Assembly (NCBI RefSeq): GCF_025527015.1
Contig: NZ_JAODIM010000034.1
Coordinates: 58,375 to 122,374, forward strand
Length of the DNA stretch: 64,000 nt
Direction of reading: 5' to 3'
Source of the DNA: Winslowiella arboricola
GTDB taxonomy: Bacteria > Pseudomonadota > Gammaproteobacteria > Enterobacterales > Enterobacteriaceae
Part shown: one piece after another, positions 16,572 through 24,632 of the stretch
Layout of the letters: every line of letters starts with the position of its first letter
How positions within the stretch are numbered: the first letter of the stretch is position 1
Made by a program: the position numbers and the translations under genes
The notes under the pieces: model-generated
Databases searched by the model: none
Told to the model about the DNA's origin: nothing
What the model saw: only the letters and a program-made list of their open reading frames with translations

Positions 16572-17672
16572 TCAGTAAGCCACCACCGCGTTTTCATCCC
16601 TTGTCATTAATTGTATTAGCCGGGGATGAACATAGAGCTTTTCGCGACCAAAACTAATTTCATTCAGCACGCCAATTTCACACAACTGCTTCAGATAGAC
16701 TGATGCCGTCTGGCGTCGTGCGATGCCATTATCAATCAGGTTCGATATACGACAGTAGGGCTGTTCAAAAATGATCTGCACCAGTTCGTGGCTGTAGATT
16801 TTGGGCAGAGATTGCCGAATATGTGATGTGGTGACCGCCAGCAACTCGCGCACGGCGGCAATTTTTGCTGTGGTCCATATTGAGGTCGCTTCGACAGCCT
16901 TCAGCATAAACAGAATCCACGGTTCCCAGTCACCTGAGGCGGTCACGCCACGTAGCAGATTATAATAATCCGCTTTATGGCTGACGATATGGCGACTCAG
17001 ATAGAGGATCGGCAGGGTCAGCAGATCTTTTTCTATCAGAAACAGAATGTTGAGAATACGGCCAGTCCTGCCGTTGCCGTCCGGAAAGGGATGAATGGCT
17101 TCAAACTGGTAATGGGTAATCGCCATTTTCACCAGCGGATCGATATCATCTTCGGCGTGAATAAAACTTTCCCAGTTACTCAGCAGATCGCGGATAACGC
17201 TTTCACCCTCTGGAGGCGTATACACCACCCGTTGATCGCTGCTGACTAATCTGGCACCAGGCACCCGGCGGATATCCATCTCTGCATTTTTTAACGTTCG
17301 GCAAATCTTTACTGCCGTCGAGGTGCAGAGAGGCCGTTCATAGAGATTTTTAAAGCCATCATAGAGCGCAGTACGATAGCGCAATGCTTCTTTAGTGGCA
17401 GGATCCGCCTGACTCTCTTCCTGCGAGAACTGAAAAAGCTTGTCCGAGGTGGTAACGATATTCTCAATTTCGGAGGAGTCTTTGGCTTCCAGCAGCGGAA
17501 TCAGATTGATCAGTAACCCCTGGTCAGGCAGCAGCTCTCCGGCCTGTTTAAGCTCAGCCAGCGCCGCACGGGCTTTAATACAGGCTTTAAGTACAATCAC
17601 AGACTCCAGCTGTTCAGCATGCGGTGGCAGCAGCGGCAGCTGGTTGAAGGGTTTTTCAGCATCCCATGACAT
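16572..17672 (-). CDS. Class II Fic-domain adenylyltransferase with C-terminal winged helix
   Basis: Protein of 366 aa. The active-site motif HPFPDGNGRTGR (194-205) is complete, so AMP transfer from ATP to a protein hydroxyl is expected. An upstream SSEIEN (66-71) matches the inhibitory [S/T]xxxE[G/N] helix, making this a self-inhibited class II Fic. The last ~85 residues (from about SLPKIYSHELVQ to the end) look like a winged HTH, suggesting DNA binding. The ATG at 17672 is preceded by GAGGG at 8 nt; a GTG at 17687 is the alternative. Directly upstream lies a ~71-bp tandem-repeat array of TGTCGAT palindromes, a plausible self-regulatory operator. There is no separate antitoxin gene. Confidence 0.88.
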   Translation of the reverse strand: MSWDAEKPFNQLPLLPPHAEQLESVIVLKACIKARAALAELKQAGELLPDQGLLINLIPLLEAKDSSEIENIVTTSDKLFQFSQEESQADPATKEALRYRTALYDGFKNLYERPLCTSTAVKICRTLKNAEMDIRRVPGARLVSSDQRVVYTPPEGESVIRDLLSNWESFIHAEDDIDPLVKMAITHYQFEAIHPFPDGNGRTGRILNILFLIEKDLLTLPILYLSRHIVSHKADYYNLLRGVTASGDWEPWILFMLKAVEATSIWTTAKIAAVRELLAVTTSHIRQSLPKIYSHELVQIIFEQPYCRISNLIDNGIARRQTASVYLKQLCEIGVLNEISFGREKLYVHPRLIQLMTRDENAVVAY

Positions 17673-17695
17673 AGGTTTAACCCTCACGCAGAGTT

Positions 17696-17863
17696 ATCGA
17701 CAGGTTTACGGAACATGTCGATGGAATAAACATGTTTCAGTAATATGTCGATAAAAAGCGATTTTATCGACATGTCCTCAGTGGCATGTCGATACCATAA
17801 ACATGTCGCAGAGGTATGTCGATAAAAATCGATTTTATCGACACGTTTTTAATTTGTGTCGAT
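17696..17863. repeat. ~71-bp tandem repeats with TGTCGAT palindromes upstream of fic
   Basis: The word TGTCGAT or its complement ATCGACA occurs eight times in about 170 bp (forward near 17716, 17746, 17787, 17817, 17857; reverse near 17696, 17766, 17837). Two long dyads stand out: a perfect 12-bp arm ATGTCGATAAAA (17745-17756 and 17762-17773) and an 11-bp arm (17817-17827 and 17833-17843). The unit repeats at 71 and 70 bp, with a partial third copy ending near the chemoreceptor stop codon. It probably works as an operator array or iteron-like site for the fic promoter. Confidence 0.85.
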
Positions 17864-17887
17864 GGGATAAACATATCAACCAGAGTG

Positions 17888-19474
17888 TTACCCGATACGA
17901 TCTTCGCGTAACTTAAACACCCTGACCATTTCCAGCAGCTGTTCTGCCTGCTGCTGCATCGAATGAGCCGCCGCAGAGGACTCCTGCGACAGGGTGGCAT
18001 TTTGCTGGGTAGCGGAGTCCATATGGGTGATGGCGACATTGACCTGATCGATACCGCTGCTCTGCTCATTACTGGCCATAGAGATAGTATCCACCAGCTG
18101 GCTGACACGCTGCACGCTGCCAACAATCTCCGCCATTGAGCTGCCCGCGCTTTTCACCAGCGTATTACCCTGATTGATACGGGTTACTGAGTTATCGATC
18201 AGGGTGCCAATCTCTTTCGCTGCCGTGGCTGAGCGTTGGGCCAGAGCCCGTACTTCAGCCGCGACCACGGCGAAACCACGTCCTTCACTGCCAGCGCGCG
18301 CCGCTTCGACCGCCGCATTCAGCGCCAGGATATTGGTCTGGAAGGCAATACTGTCAATCACCCCGATAATGCTGCTCATCTCGCTGGAGAACTGGTTGAT
18401 TTCACTCATGGTCTGCACCACTTGCTCCACCACTTCCCCGCCCTGATCGGCGGCAGAGCTGGCATCACGGGTAATATCGCTGGCGATACGTAAGTTGTCG
18501 GCGTTATTTTTCACCACGGATGTCAGCTGCTCCATCGATGCCGCGGTCTCTTCGATTGCGCTGGCCTGGGCCTCGTTACGCGCGGAAAGTTCGCGGCTAC
18601 CGATGGCGATCTGGCTGGATGCGGTGGCGATGGTTTCGGTGCCGGAGCGAACGCCAGCGACAATCCGCGTCAGATTGCTGTTCATCTCCTGCAGGGCCTG
18701 CATCAGTTCCGCCGTTTCATCGCGACCACTGACCGTGATGGTGGTCTGCAGATCGCCGGAAGCTACGGTGCGGGCAATCGATACTGCCTGCGCCAGCGGA
18801 CGGGTGATGCTGCGAATCAGCCACCAGGTAATCATAAAACCGGCAACCAGCGTCAAAGCCATCGCCAGCATCAGCATCAACCGGGTCTGCTGATAGAGCG
18901 CAAGGTTACGGGCATCGGTCTGCTGGCGGATAAGCGCAGCCTGTTTCAGCGTGCTGGCCACCATCTCATCAATCATTCGTGTGGGTTCGCGGTCAATGCC
19001 GGATACCAGCTTATCCACCTGCTGCGGGCTGGCGGCATCCTGAATATGGTATTGCTGCAGAGCCGCAAGGTAATGCTTTTCCAGTTCGGAGTGCAGGCTA
19101 CGTGTCTTGAGCACCTCGCGGGTGCTGATGCCAATTTGTGGCAGCAGCTTGCTTAGCTCATCCAGTAATGTCTGGGTTTTCTGGCTCTGTTCAACAAAGG
19201 CTTGCTGGTATTTATCGAATTGTTCCTGTCCCTGAGTGCCGCGCAGCAGGGTGTTTTTCCACTCCTGCACCTGAATCTTGAACTGCACCTGCGCGTTCCG
19301 CGCGGTGTCGATGCTGTCTGAAATAATTTTTTCCGTCGCCAGAATACTCTGGTTATGCGCCAGCCCGTCGGCGTTAACGGACAAGCCGCGCATGCCAATA
19401 AACAGGGTCGCCAGCAGCAGAACAGACGCCAGCAGACCGAGGCGTTGTCCGATGGTGAGATGATTTAGTTTCAT
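17888..19474 (-). CDS. Methyl-accepting chemotaxis protein
   Basis: Inner-membrane chemoreceptor (528 aa). TM1 is near residues 12-32 and a periplasmic four-helix sensor domain (about 33-190) is followed by TM2 ([20 protein letters not shown]), a HAMP domain, and the cytoplasmic signalling domain with hairpin tip [34 protein letters not shown]. No C-terminal NWETF-type tether is present (it ends KLREDRIG), so it would be a low-abundance receptor that depends on others for adaptation. A sigma-28-like promoter lies at 19526-19553. The ligand is unknown. Confidence 0.9.
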   Translation of the reverse strand: MKLNHLTIGQRLGLLASVLLLATLFIGMRGLSVNADGLAHNQSILATEKIISDSIDTARNAQVQFKIQVQEWKNTLLRGTQGQEQFDKYQQAFVEQSQKTQTLLDELSKLLPQIGISTREVLKTRSLHSELEKHYLAALQQYHIQDAASPQQVDKLVSGIDREPTRMIDEMVASTLKQAALIRQQTDARNLALYQQTRLMLMLAMALTLVAGFMITWWLIRSITRPLAQAVSIARTVASGDLQTTITVSGRDETAELMQALQEMNSNLTRIVAGVRSGTETIATASSQIAIGSRELSARNEAQASAIEETAASMEQLTSVVKNNADNLRIASDITRDASSAADQGGEVVEQVVQTMSEINQFSSEMSSIIGVIDSIAFQTNILALNAAVEAARAGSEGRGFAVVAAEVRALAQRSATAAKEIGTLIDNSVTRINQGNTLVKSAGSSMAEIVGSVQRVSQLVDTISMASNEQSSGIDQVNVAITHMDSATQQNATLSQESSAAAHSMQQQAEQLLEMVRVFKLREDRIG

Positions 19475-19525
19475 AGCGTTCAGTATTTCCCGGGTTAATA
19501 AAGATCAAAATCGTGCGCCACTGGC

Positions 19526-19553
19526 ATATCGACTGCGCAGCGGCCCGGCTTTA
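19526..19553 (-). promoter_or_regulatory. Candidate sigma-28 (FliA) promoter for the chemoreceptor gene
   Basis: On the minus strand TAAAG is followed, after 16 nt counted from TAAA, by GTCGATAT, close to the FliA consensus TAAA-N15-GCCGATAA. It lies about 52 bp upstream of the start codon. The spacing is one base longer than consensus, as in the aer candidate at 24515. Confidence 0.5.
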
Positions 19554-19646
19554 ATCTGCCCGACAGCGGAAAACTGGAAGAATTAGCGATAAGTGATTGG
19601 TGTGAATTATAAAAACCCTGTTTATGAAGTTTTTATGACATCTGTT

Positions 19647-21023
19647 TTAGCTGGCAAGATAATGAATGATAAACTCGGCGCCACGCGGCGTATTATGCGC
19701 GGTAATTTGCCATTTATGCGCCTGTGCAATCTCTTTACAGATAGCCAGACCGAGACCGGTTCCCTCCGTGCCGGCATTCGCCGCTCGCCAGAAGCGATTA
19801 AACAGCATGGGAAAATCATCATGATGAATACCCGGGCCGTTATCCTGAATATGGATGGCTTTGGCATCGATAACTACGGTAACTGCCTGATTCGCAGGCG
19901 TGACATTAATAGCGTTTTCGACGATATTTTTTAATAAAATAAACAGCGCACTTTCATCGGCATTAATTGCCGGCAGCGTTTCCGGCGCGTTAACCAGCAG
20001 TTGTACCTGATGCCTGGCTGCTTTCAGCTCAAGATAGTCAATAACATCGTGAGAGACGGCGATAATATCGGTTTTATCAAACAGATAGTTTTGCGATTCA
20101 CTGACTTCCGCCAGGTGCAGTAGCTGCCGCACCTGCCTTGCCATCAGATCGATTTCACGGAAGAGCAGATCTTTATTATTAATTTCCGGTTGCAGCTCAA
20201 TCTGACCTCTTAACAGGGTTAACGGTGTCTGTAGCTCATGCGCGGCGGACCCTAAAAACTGCTGCTGGGCGCTGAAACCGGTCTCTAACCTTTCCAGCGC
20301 CTGATTAAACGCGCCAATCAGCGGCTTTATTTCGCTGGGCATCTCTTTTTCTTCTAAACGGGTTTTTAAATTCGCTGGCGTGATCGACATTGCTGCATTT
20401 GAGGCGCTATTAAGCGGGCGTAACACCATGCGGATAGTAAAAGGAAAGGCGAGGCCAAAACCGATAACGGCGATTAATACGGTGATTGCCGCGATATTGG
20501 GCAGCGGGTCCAGTTTCATATCCACCACCGTTTCACCAAAATAGTTACTGGTGGCGGTCTGTACATAAAATCGCCGATCATTATGATAAATTTTAAGACT
20601 GTAGAGATCGAATGGACGATGATCAAAAGTTACCTGGCGGTGGGCGCCAGTGGCTGAAGAGGAGAGGAGATCCTCCGTCGGGAAATGGTAAATATCGCTG
20701 TGTGAAGAGAGCAGCACCCGGCCTGATTCATCCAGCACCCGGTACATAAACTCGGTTGATGCCACATCAAACAGCCATGCCGTGCGTTTATCCACCTGGA
20801 TTGCGGTTGGCTGACCCTGCTGATTATATTGCAGCCCTGCGGCCACACTTTCTGCGGTTTCTTTGTTGTCATGCATCTGCCACATTTCCAGCGGTGAGTG
20901 GCTGAACATATACAGAATAAGACTGACAATCACCGTCAGGCTGATCGATAACACGGCAACGCTGGTCACCCATAATCTGAATGCCAGGCTGCGGCTCCAG
21001 TAATTGAAGCTATTTTGTCGCAT
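19647..21023 (-). CDS. Sensor histidine kinase (QseC-like layout)
   Basis: Inner-membrane two-component kinase (458 aa). TM1 lies near 12-36, a periplasmic sensor region near 37-165, TM2 near 175-195 and a HAMP linker after it. The phospho-acceptor box is AAHELQTPLTLLRGQ. The ATPase part shows an N-box-like NIVENAIN, DNGPGIHHDDF, FWRAANAGTEGTGLGLAI and the G2 box. It starts 1 bp after the response-regulator stop, so the two are co-translated. The signal is unknown; with an outer-membrane MipA gene in the same operon, an envelope or metal/peptide cue is likely. Confidence 0.92.
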   Translation of the reverse strand: MRQNSFNYWSRSLAFRLWVTSVAVLSISLTVIVSLILYMFSHSPLEMWQMHDNKETAESVAAGLQYNQQGQPTAIQVDKRTAWLFDVASTEFMYRVLDESGRVLLSSHSDIYHFPTEDLLSSSATGAHRQVTFDHRPFDLYSLKIYHNDRRFYVQTATSNYFGETVVDMKLDPLPNIAAITVLIAVIGFGLAFPFTIRMVLRPLNSASNAAMSITPANLKTRLEEKEMPSEIKPLIGAFNQALERLETGFSAQQQFLGSAAHELQTPLTLLRGQIELQPEINNKDLLFREIDLMARQVRQLLHLAEVSESQNYLFDKTDIIAVSHDVIDYLELKAARHQVQLLVNAPETLPAINADESALFILLKNIVENAINVTPANQAVTVVIDAKAIHIQDNGPGIHHDDFPMLFNRFWRAANAGTEGTGLGLAICKEIAQAHKWQITAHNTPRGAEFIIHYLAS

Positions 21024-21024
21024 T

Positions 21025-21711
21025 TTAATCGTTTAACTCCAGCGGGAGCAGGGCGAAGCCGACGCCGCGTACGTTAACAATTTTGGCCAGTACGCCGGCA
21101 CGCAGCAGCTTTTTGCGCAGGCGGTGGACGCTAACCTCCAGCGCATTAGGCGTAACCGCGTCGGCCAGACCCCACGCGGCATGCTCCAGCGTGGCATGGC
21201 GCACGGTATGCCCCTTGCCTTGCAGCAAGGTCTGCATAATTTGTAGCTCGGGCGAGGAGAGTAAAATCGATTTACTGGCGCAATGCAGCATCTGTTGCTG
21301 CGGATCCAGCGTCATATTGGCGAAACTCAGCGTCAGCGCCATAGTTTCGACGGGGCGGCGCATTAACGTGCGCACGCGGGCGACCAGCTCACTCATCGCA
21401 AAAGGTTTGCTGACATAGTCGTCGGCGCCGCTTTCGAGGCCATCAATGCGATCGTGCAGCGCATCGCGTGCGGTCAGCATCAGACAGGCGGTCATCTCTC
21501 CTGACGCCCGCCACTCTCTTAAAAACGCAAGGCCGTCGCCATCAGGCAAGCCACGGTCGATAATAATCACCTGATAGCGCGCCTGGTTCAGGCCATATTT
21601 CGCCTGGGAGAGGGTTGAGAAATAGTCTGTTTCGATCCCCGCAGCCGACAACGCCTGACCAATCATGCCGGCAAGTCGCAGGTTATCCTCGATAAGTGCA
21701 ACGCGTGACAT
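21025..21711 (-). CDS. OmpR-family response regulator
   Basis: Protein of 228 aa with an N-terminal receiver (acidic pocket ALIEDN, phospho-acceptor Asp in IIIDRGLPDGDG, conserved Thr in LTARD and Lys in VSKPF) and a C-terminal winged helix ending VHRLRKKLLRAGVLAKIVNVRGVGFALLP. It is second in the mipA-regulator-kinase operon, 12 bp after the MipA gene. CTTT direct repeats upstream of mipA (22540-22565) are a possible binding site. Confidence 0.92.
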   Translation of the reverse strand: MSRVALIEDNLRLAGMIGQALSAAGIETDYFSTLSQAKYGLNQARYQVIIIDRGLPDGDGLAFLREWRASGEMTACLMLTARDALHDRIDGLESGADDYVSKPFAMSELVARVRTLMRRPVETMALTLSFANMTLDPQQQMLHCASKSILLSSPELQIMQTLLQGKGHTVRHATLEHAAWGLADAVTPNALEVSVHRLRKKLLRAGVLAKIVNVRGVGFALLPLELND

Positions 21712-21723
21712 AGGTTTTATCCT

Positions 21724-22515
21724 CTAAAAGTGATAGAGATAACCAACTGTGACCTGCGGAATGGTGGTCTTATCGACTAACGGACTGTCGTCAATGCCAC
21801 TGCCGAAACGCGTCACACTGGCATCAAGACTCAGACTCTGATGCGCGGTAAGCGCATAGCTGACATTCAATCCCGCAGAGAAGGCATAAGTTGACTTGCC
21901 ATCATAAGCATCGCGACCCGGGCGGGCTTCGGCAGGCCGGACGCCATAATAGTAATCAACATATTTATCGTTAAGCCAGGCAACGTCCGCATACGGTGCG
22001 ATGGTGATGTCACCGTAATCAAACTTTCGGATGGCGCCGAGTTTCGCTTTTTGTCCTTTATTACCGGCGAAAAGATAGTCGGCATACAGGGTGACGATTT
22101 CCGTGTCCCATGTTACCGACGGGCCAACCCAGAATCCGCCGCTGCGCTTTTGCATATCGTTCAGAACCGTTGCATCCGATCCCTTATAACCATCCCCGAA
22201 AGCGTATTCACTGTGCAGGGCAAATTTCAGGTTATCCCATTGACCAGCTTTCACATCGAGGTTATTGCCGAACAGTCGCAGCCAGTTATTTTCAACATAG
22301 ATCAGCGGCAGTGGTGAAAACTCTGAACCGTAATCGCTGTAAGGGGACTGCTCATATTTGGCACCAATGCCGAGTCCCCAGTGGTTGATGTTGGGCTGAT
22401 CGCTAAACAGAGTAAATCCGCTGGTCTGAGCGGCGGAGTCACTAACCGCATAAAGAGAACCTGAATAGAGAAACGCAGACACCAGCAATAATCTGGTTGG
22501 AAAAGTTTGCTTCAC
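21724..22515 (-). CDS. MipA/OmpV family outer-membrane protein
   Basis: Exported beta-barrel protein (263 aa). The signal peptide spans about residues 1-23 (ending SLYAVS). Repeated amphipathic strands follow and the C-terminus QVTVGYLYHF ends in Phe, typical of BAM-assembled barrels. The family includes MipA (scaffold for MltA and PBP1B) and OmpV. It is the promoter-proximal gene of an operon with a two-component system, so it is probably that system's main output or part of its sensing. A second MipA/OmpV gene lies at 54488. Confidence 0.88.
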   Translation of the reverse strand: MKQTFPTRLLLVSAFLYSGSLYAVSDSAAQTSGFTLFSDQPNINHWGLGIGAKYEQSPYSDYGSEFSPLPLIYVENNWLRLFGNNLDVKAGQWDNLKFALHSEYAFGDGYKGSDATVLNDMQKRSGGFWVGPSVTWDTEIVTLYADYLFAGNKGQKAKLGAIRKFDYGDITIAPYADVAWLNDKYVDYYYGVRPAEARPGRDAYDGKSTYAFSAGLNVSYALTAHQSLSLDASVTRFGSGIDDSPLVDKTTIPQVTVGYLYHF

Positions 22516-22539
22516 AGTAGTTCCTTAAGAGGCGAATTT

Positions 22540-22565
22540 AACTTTGGCAGCAACTTTAGGACTTT
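22540..22565 (-). promoter_or_regulatory. Possible response-regulator box upstream of mipA
   Basis: AACTTT occurs at 22540-22545 and 22552-22557 (12-bp period), followed by another ACTTT at 22561-22565. Such direct repeats are typical of OmpR-family binding sites, and the spot is 25 bp upstream of the MipA start codon. This is an inference from spacing only. Confidence 0.25.
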
Positions 22566-22750
22566 CTGACTTACAGATTACTTACCGCATGGCTTTATGT
22601 ATGAAACAGCAGATATTGATATTAACCCTGTCGCCGGTAAACCGCTTTTCGCGGTAAAATTGATCCAGCGCAATATGCCTCAGCTGACCTCCTGCCAATC
22701 TTGAAGCTAAGCAGTAATCCTGAAATGACAGCTGATACAGGGGCAGGAAA

Positions 22751-22855
22751 ATGACAACTAAAATGGGTTTGGGTCTTGGTATGCTGGTATGGCTGGGCTA
22801 TGTCGCCTGGATGGTCACTTACTACGCCGGTACATTTACGCTATTCAGTTCTTAA
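22751..22855 (+). CDS. Small single-pass membrane protein (34 aa)
   Basis: ATG at 22751 follows GGGGCAGGAAA and gives a 34-residue product. Residues 6-30 (GLGLGMLVWLGYVAWMVTYYAG) form one hydrophobic helix after a short positively charged start (MTTK). Such size and layout are typical of enteric stress-induced small membrane proteins. I do not recognise a named homologue. It lies alone between mipA (divergent) and aer (convergent). Confidence 0.6.
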   Translation: MTTKMGLGLGMLVWLGYVAWMVTYYAGTFTLFSS

Positions 22856-22914
22856 GCGTTGCCGCGCCGGTTATTCCTCTGAGTCCGATCAGGCGACTCA
22901 GAGGGGCAGGCCAG

Positions 22915-24459
22915 TTAACTAAATACGCTGATGGCATTCACCAGGCGGCGCGCCTGCTGCTTCATTCCGGCCGCTTCCCGCACGCTGTTCCCGGCCAGAG
23001 AAGCATTCTGACGGGTATTCTGATCCAGCACTTCCACCGCTTTACCTACTTCGCTCAGGCCGATTCCCTGCTCATGGGTCGCCATACTGATTTGATTCAG
23101 TAACGCTTTCACACTCTGCACTTTTTCGACCATTTCGGTAATCGCTTCCCCCGCTTCGCGTACCTGATCGGCGCCATTCTGCACATTCAGCGTACTGGCT
23201 TTAATCAGCTGGCGGATCTCGCTGGCGGCCTGCGCGCTGCGATTGGCCAGATTGCGAACCTCACCGGCGACCACCGCAAAACCTTTGCCCTGTTCGCCAG
23301 CGCGCGCGGCTTCCACCGCCGCATTCAGCGCCAGAATATTGGTCTGAAAGGCAATACTGTCGATCAGACTGATCATGGTGGCGATCTGCGTCGAACTTTC
23401 GGCAATCTTAGCCATAGTGCCGACCACGCTTTGCACTGCCTCGCGCCCCTCTAACGCCGCCTGATTAACGGTTGATGAGAAGCTGTTGGCTTTATCGGTG
23501 CTGTCGGTATTCTTCTCTACCGCGCGGGTCATCTGCTCCATTGCGGCGGCGGTTTGCTGCACGCTGACCGCCGTCTGTTCGGTGCGACTGGCGATTTTCT
23601 CGCTGCCCTGCGACAGCGCATCGCTGGCCTGATGAACGGCCATAATTTGCGCGCGCACATCGTTAACCAGCCAGCGGAACATCAGCCCCTGCTGCGACAC
23701 TGCACGCAAGGTCATGCCCACTTCATCCACGCGATCAAAGCCTTCAACCTGGCTATTGGCGCCAGTGGCGACATTCAGCGCCATGCGGCAGGCTTTCTCC
23801 ATCGGGCGCGAAATTTGCCACTCCAGCCAGCCGCAGATAATCACTGTAGCCAGCAGCGAGAGCCCGGCGGAACATGCCAGTGCGCTACCGGCAACGCCAG
23901 CCGCTAGCGAGCTAAGCAGGCTAAGCAGCCAGAAAGCGGCGCTGGCCGAGCGGATCCGCCAGCGCAGCGGCATCGTCTTCAGCGCGGAGAGGCTGGCGAG
24001 CAGACCGCGACGCAGCAGAATGCCCTGATGCAACCGCCAGCTGCGCAGCTCATCGCGGCGCATTTGCTGATACAGCTGTTCGGCGCAGCTCACTTCTTCG
24101 CGGCTGGGTTTAATCCGCACCGACATATAGCCGATGATTTTAGCGTCGCGGATCAGCGGCACCACATTGGCACGCACCCAGTAATAGTCGCCATCCTTGC
24201 GGCGGTTCTTCACCAGCCCGCTCCATGGCAATCCTTGTCTGATAGTGCCCCACATATCGGCGAACGCCTGTTTCGGCATATCTGTATGGCGCACCAGATT
24301 GTGTGGTTGTCCTTCGATTTCGTGCTGCGCGTAGCCACTCACTTCGACAAAACTCATATTGGCGTAAGTAATATTGCCGCTGGCGTCGGTGGTGGTCATC
24401 AGGGTGGTATCGTCGGCGAGAATATATTCATTACCGCTATGGCTGGTCCGGGAACTCAC
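22915..24459 (-). CDS. aer: Aerotaxis receptor Aer
   Basis: PAS-HAMP-MCP receptor (514 aa) that senses redox state through FAD bound in the PAS domain. It aligns with E. coli Aer along its length: LADDTTLMTTTD at the N-terminus, then GQPHNLVRHTDMPK, WSGLVKNRRKDGDYYWVRAN, a central hydrophobic anchor (about 165-205), and the signalling tip [31 protein letters not shown]. There is no periplasmic domain. A sigma-28-like promoter lies 56 bp upstream (24515-24542). Confidence 0.93.
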   Translation of the reverse strand: MSSRTSHSGNEYILADDTTLMTTTDASGNITYANMSFVEVSGYAQHEIEGQPHNLVRHTDMPKQAFADMWGTIRQGLPWSGLVKNRRKDGDYYWVRANVVPLIRDAKIIGYMSVRIKPSREEVSCAEQLYQQMRRDELRSWRLHQGILLRRGLLASLSALKTMPLRWRIRSASAAFWLLSLLSSLAAGVAGSALACSAGLSLLATVIICGWLEWQISRPMEKACRMALNVATGANSQVEGFDRVDEVGMTLRAVSQQGLMFRWLVNDVRAQIMAVHQASDALSQGSEKIASRTEQTAVSVQQTAAAMEQMTRAVEKNTDSTDKANSFSSTVNQAALEGREAVQSVVGTMAKIAESSTQIATMISLIDSIAFQTNILALNAAVEAARAGEQGKGFAVVAGEVRNLANRSAQAASEIRQLIKASTLNVQNGADQVREAGEAITEMVEKVQSVKALLNQISMATHEQGIGLSEVGKAVEVLDQNTRQNASLAGNSVREAAGMKQQARRLVNAISVFS

Positions 24460-24514
24460 AGGCAGGTCTCCTCCATGATTATGATAATTTTATTTAAGTC
24501 CGCATCAGGGGGTC

Positions 24515-24542
24515 TTATCGGCAGGAGAGGCTGTTAACTTTA
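24515..24542 (-). promoter_or_regulatory. Sigma-28 (FliA) promoter for aer
   Basis: The minus strand reads TAAAGTTA, 12 nt, GCCGATAA. The -10 is a perfect FliA box and the -35 matches seven of eight bases of TAAAGTTT. The spacer is one base longer than usual. Aer is a late flagellar-regulon gene in E. coli, so the assignment fits. Confidence 0.72.
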
Positions 24543-24632
24543 CGTAAAAAAAGTAAATCTGCGATCTGTTTTGGATTAGCGGAATGTAGCAAGGTTGCTG
24601 CAGCCATTATTGACTGAGCAACCGGGATTAAA

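Noticed and set aside
17696..17863. CRISPR-like array
   Set aside because: Repeats are palindromic operator-like words with irregular unit length and there are no spacers of constant size or cas genes.
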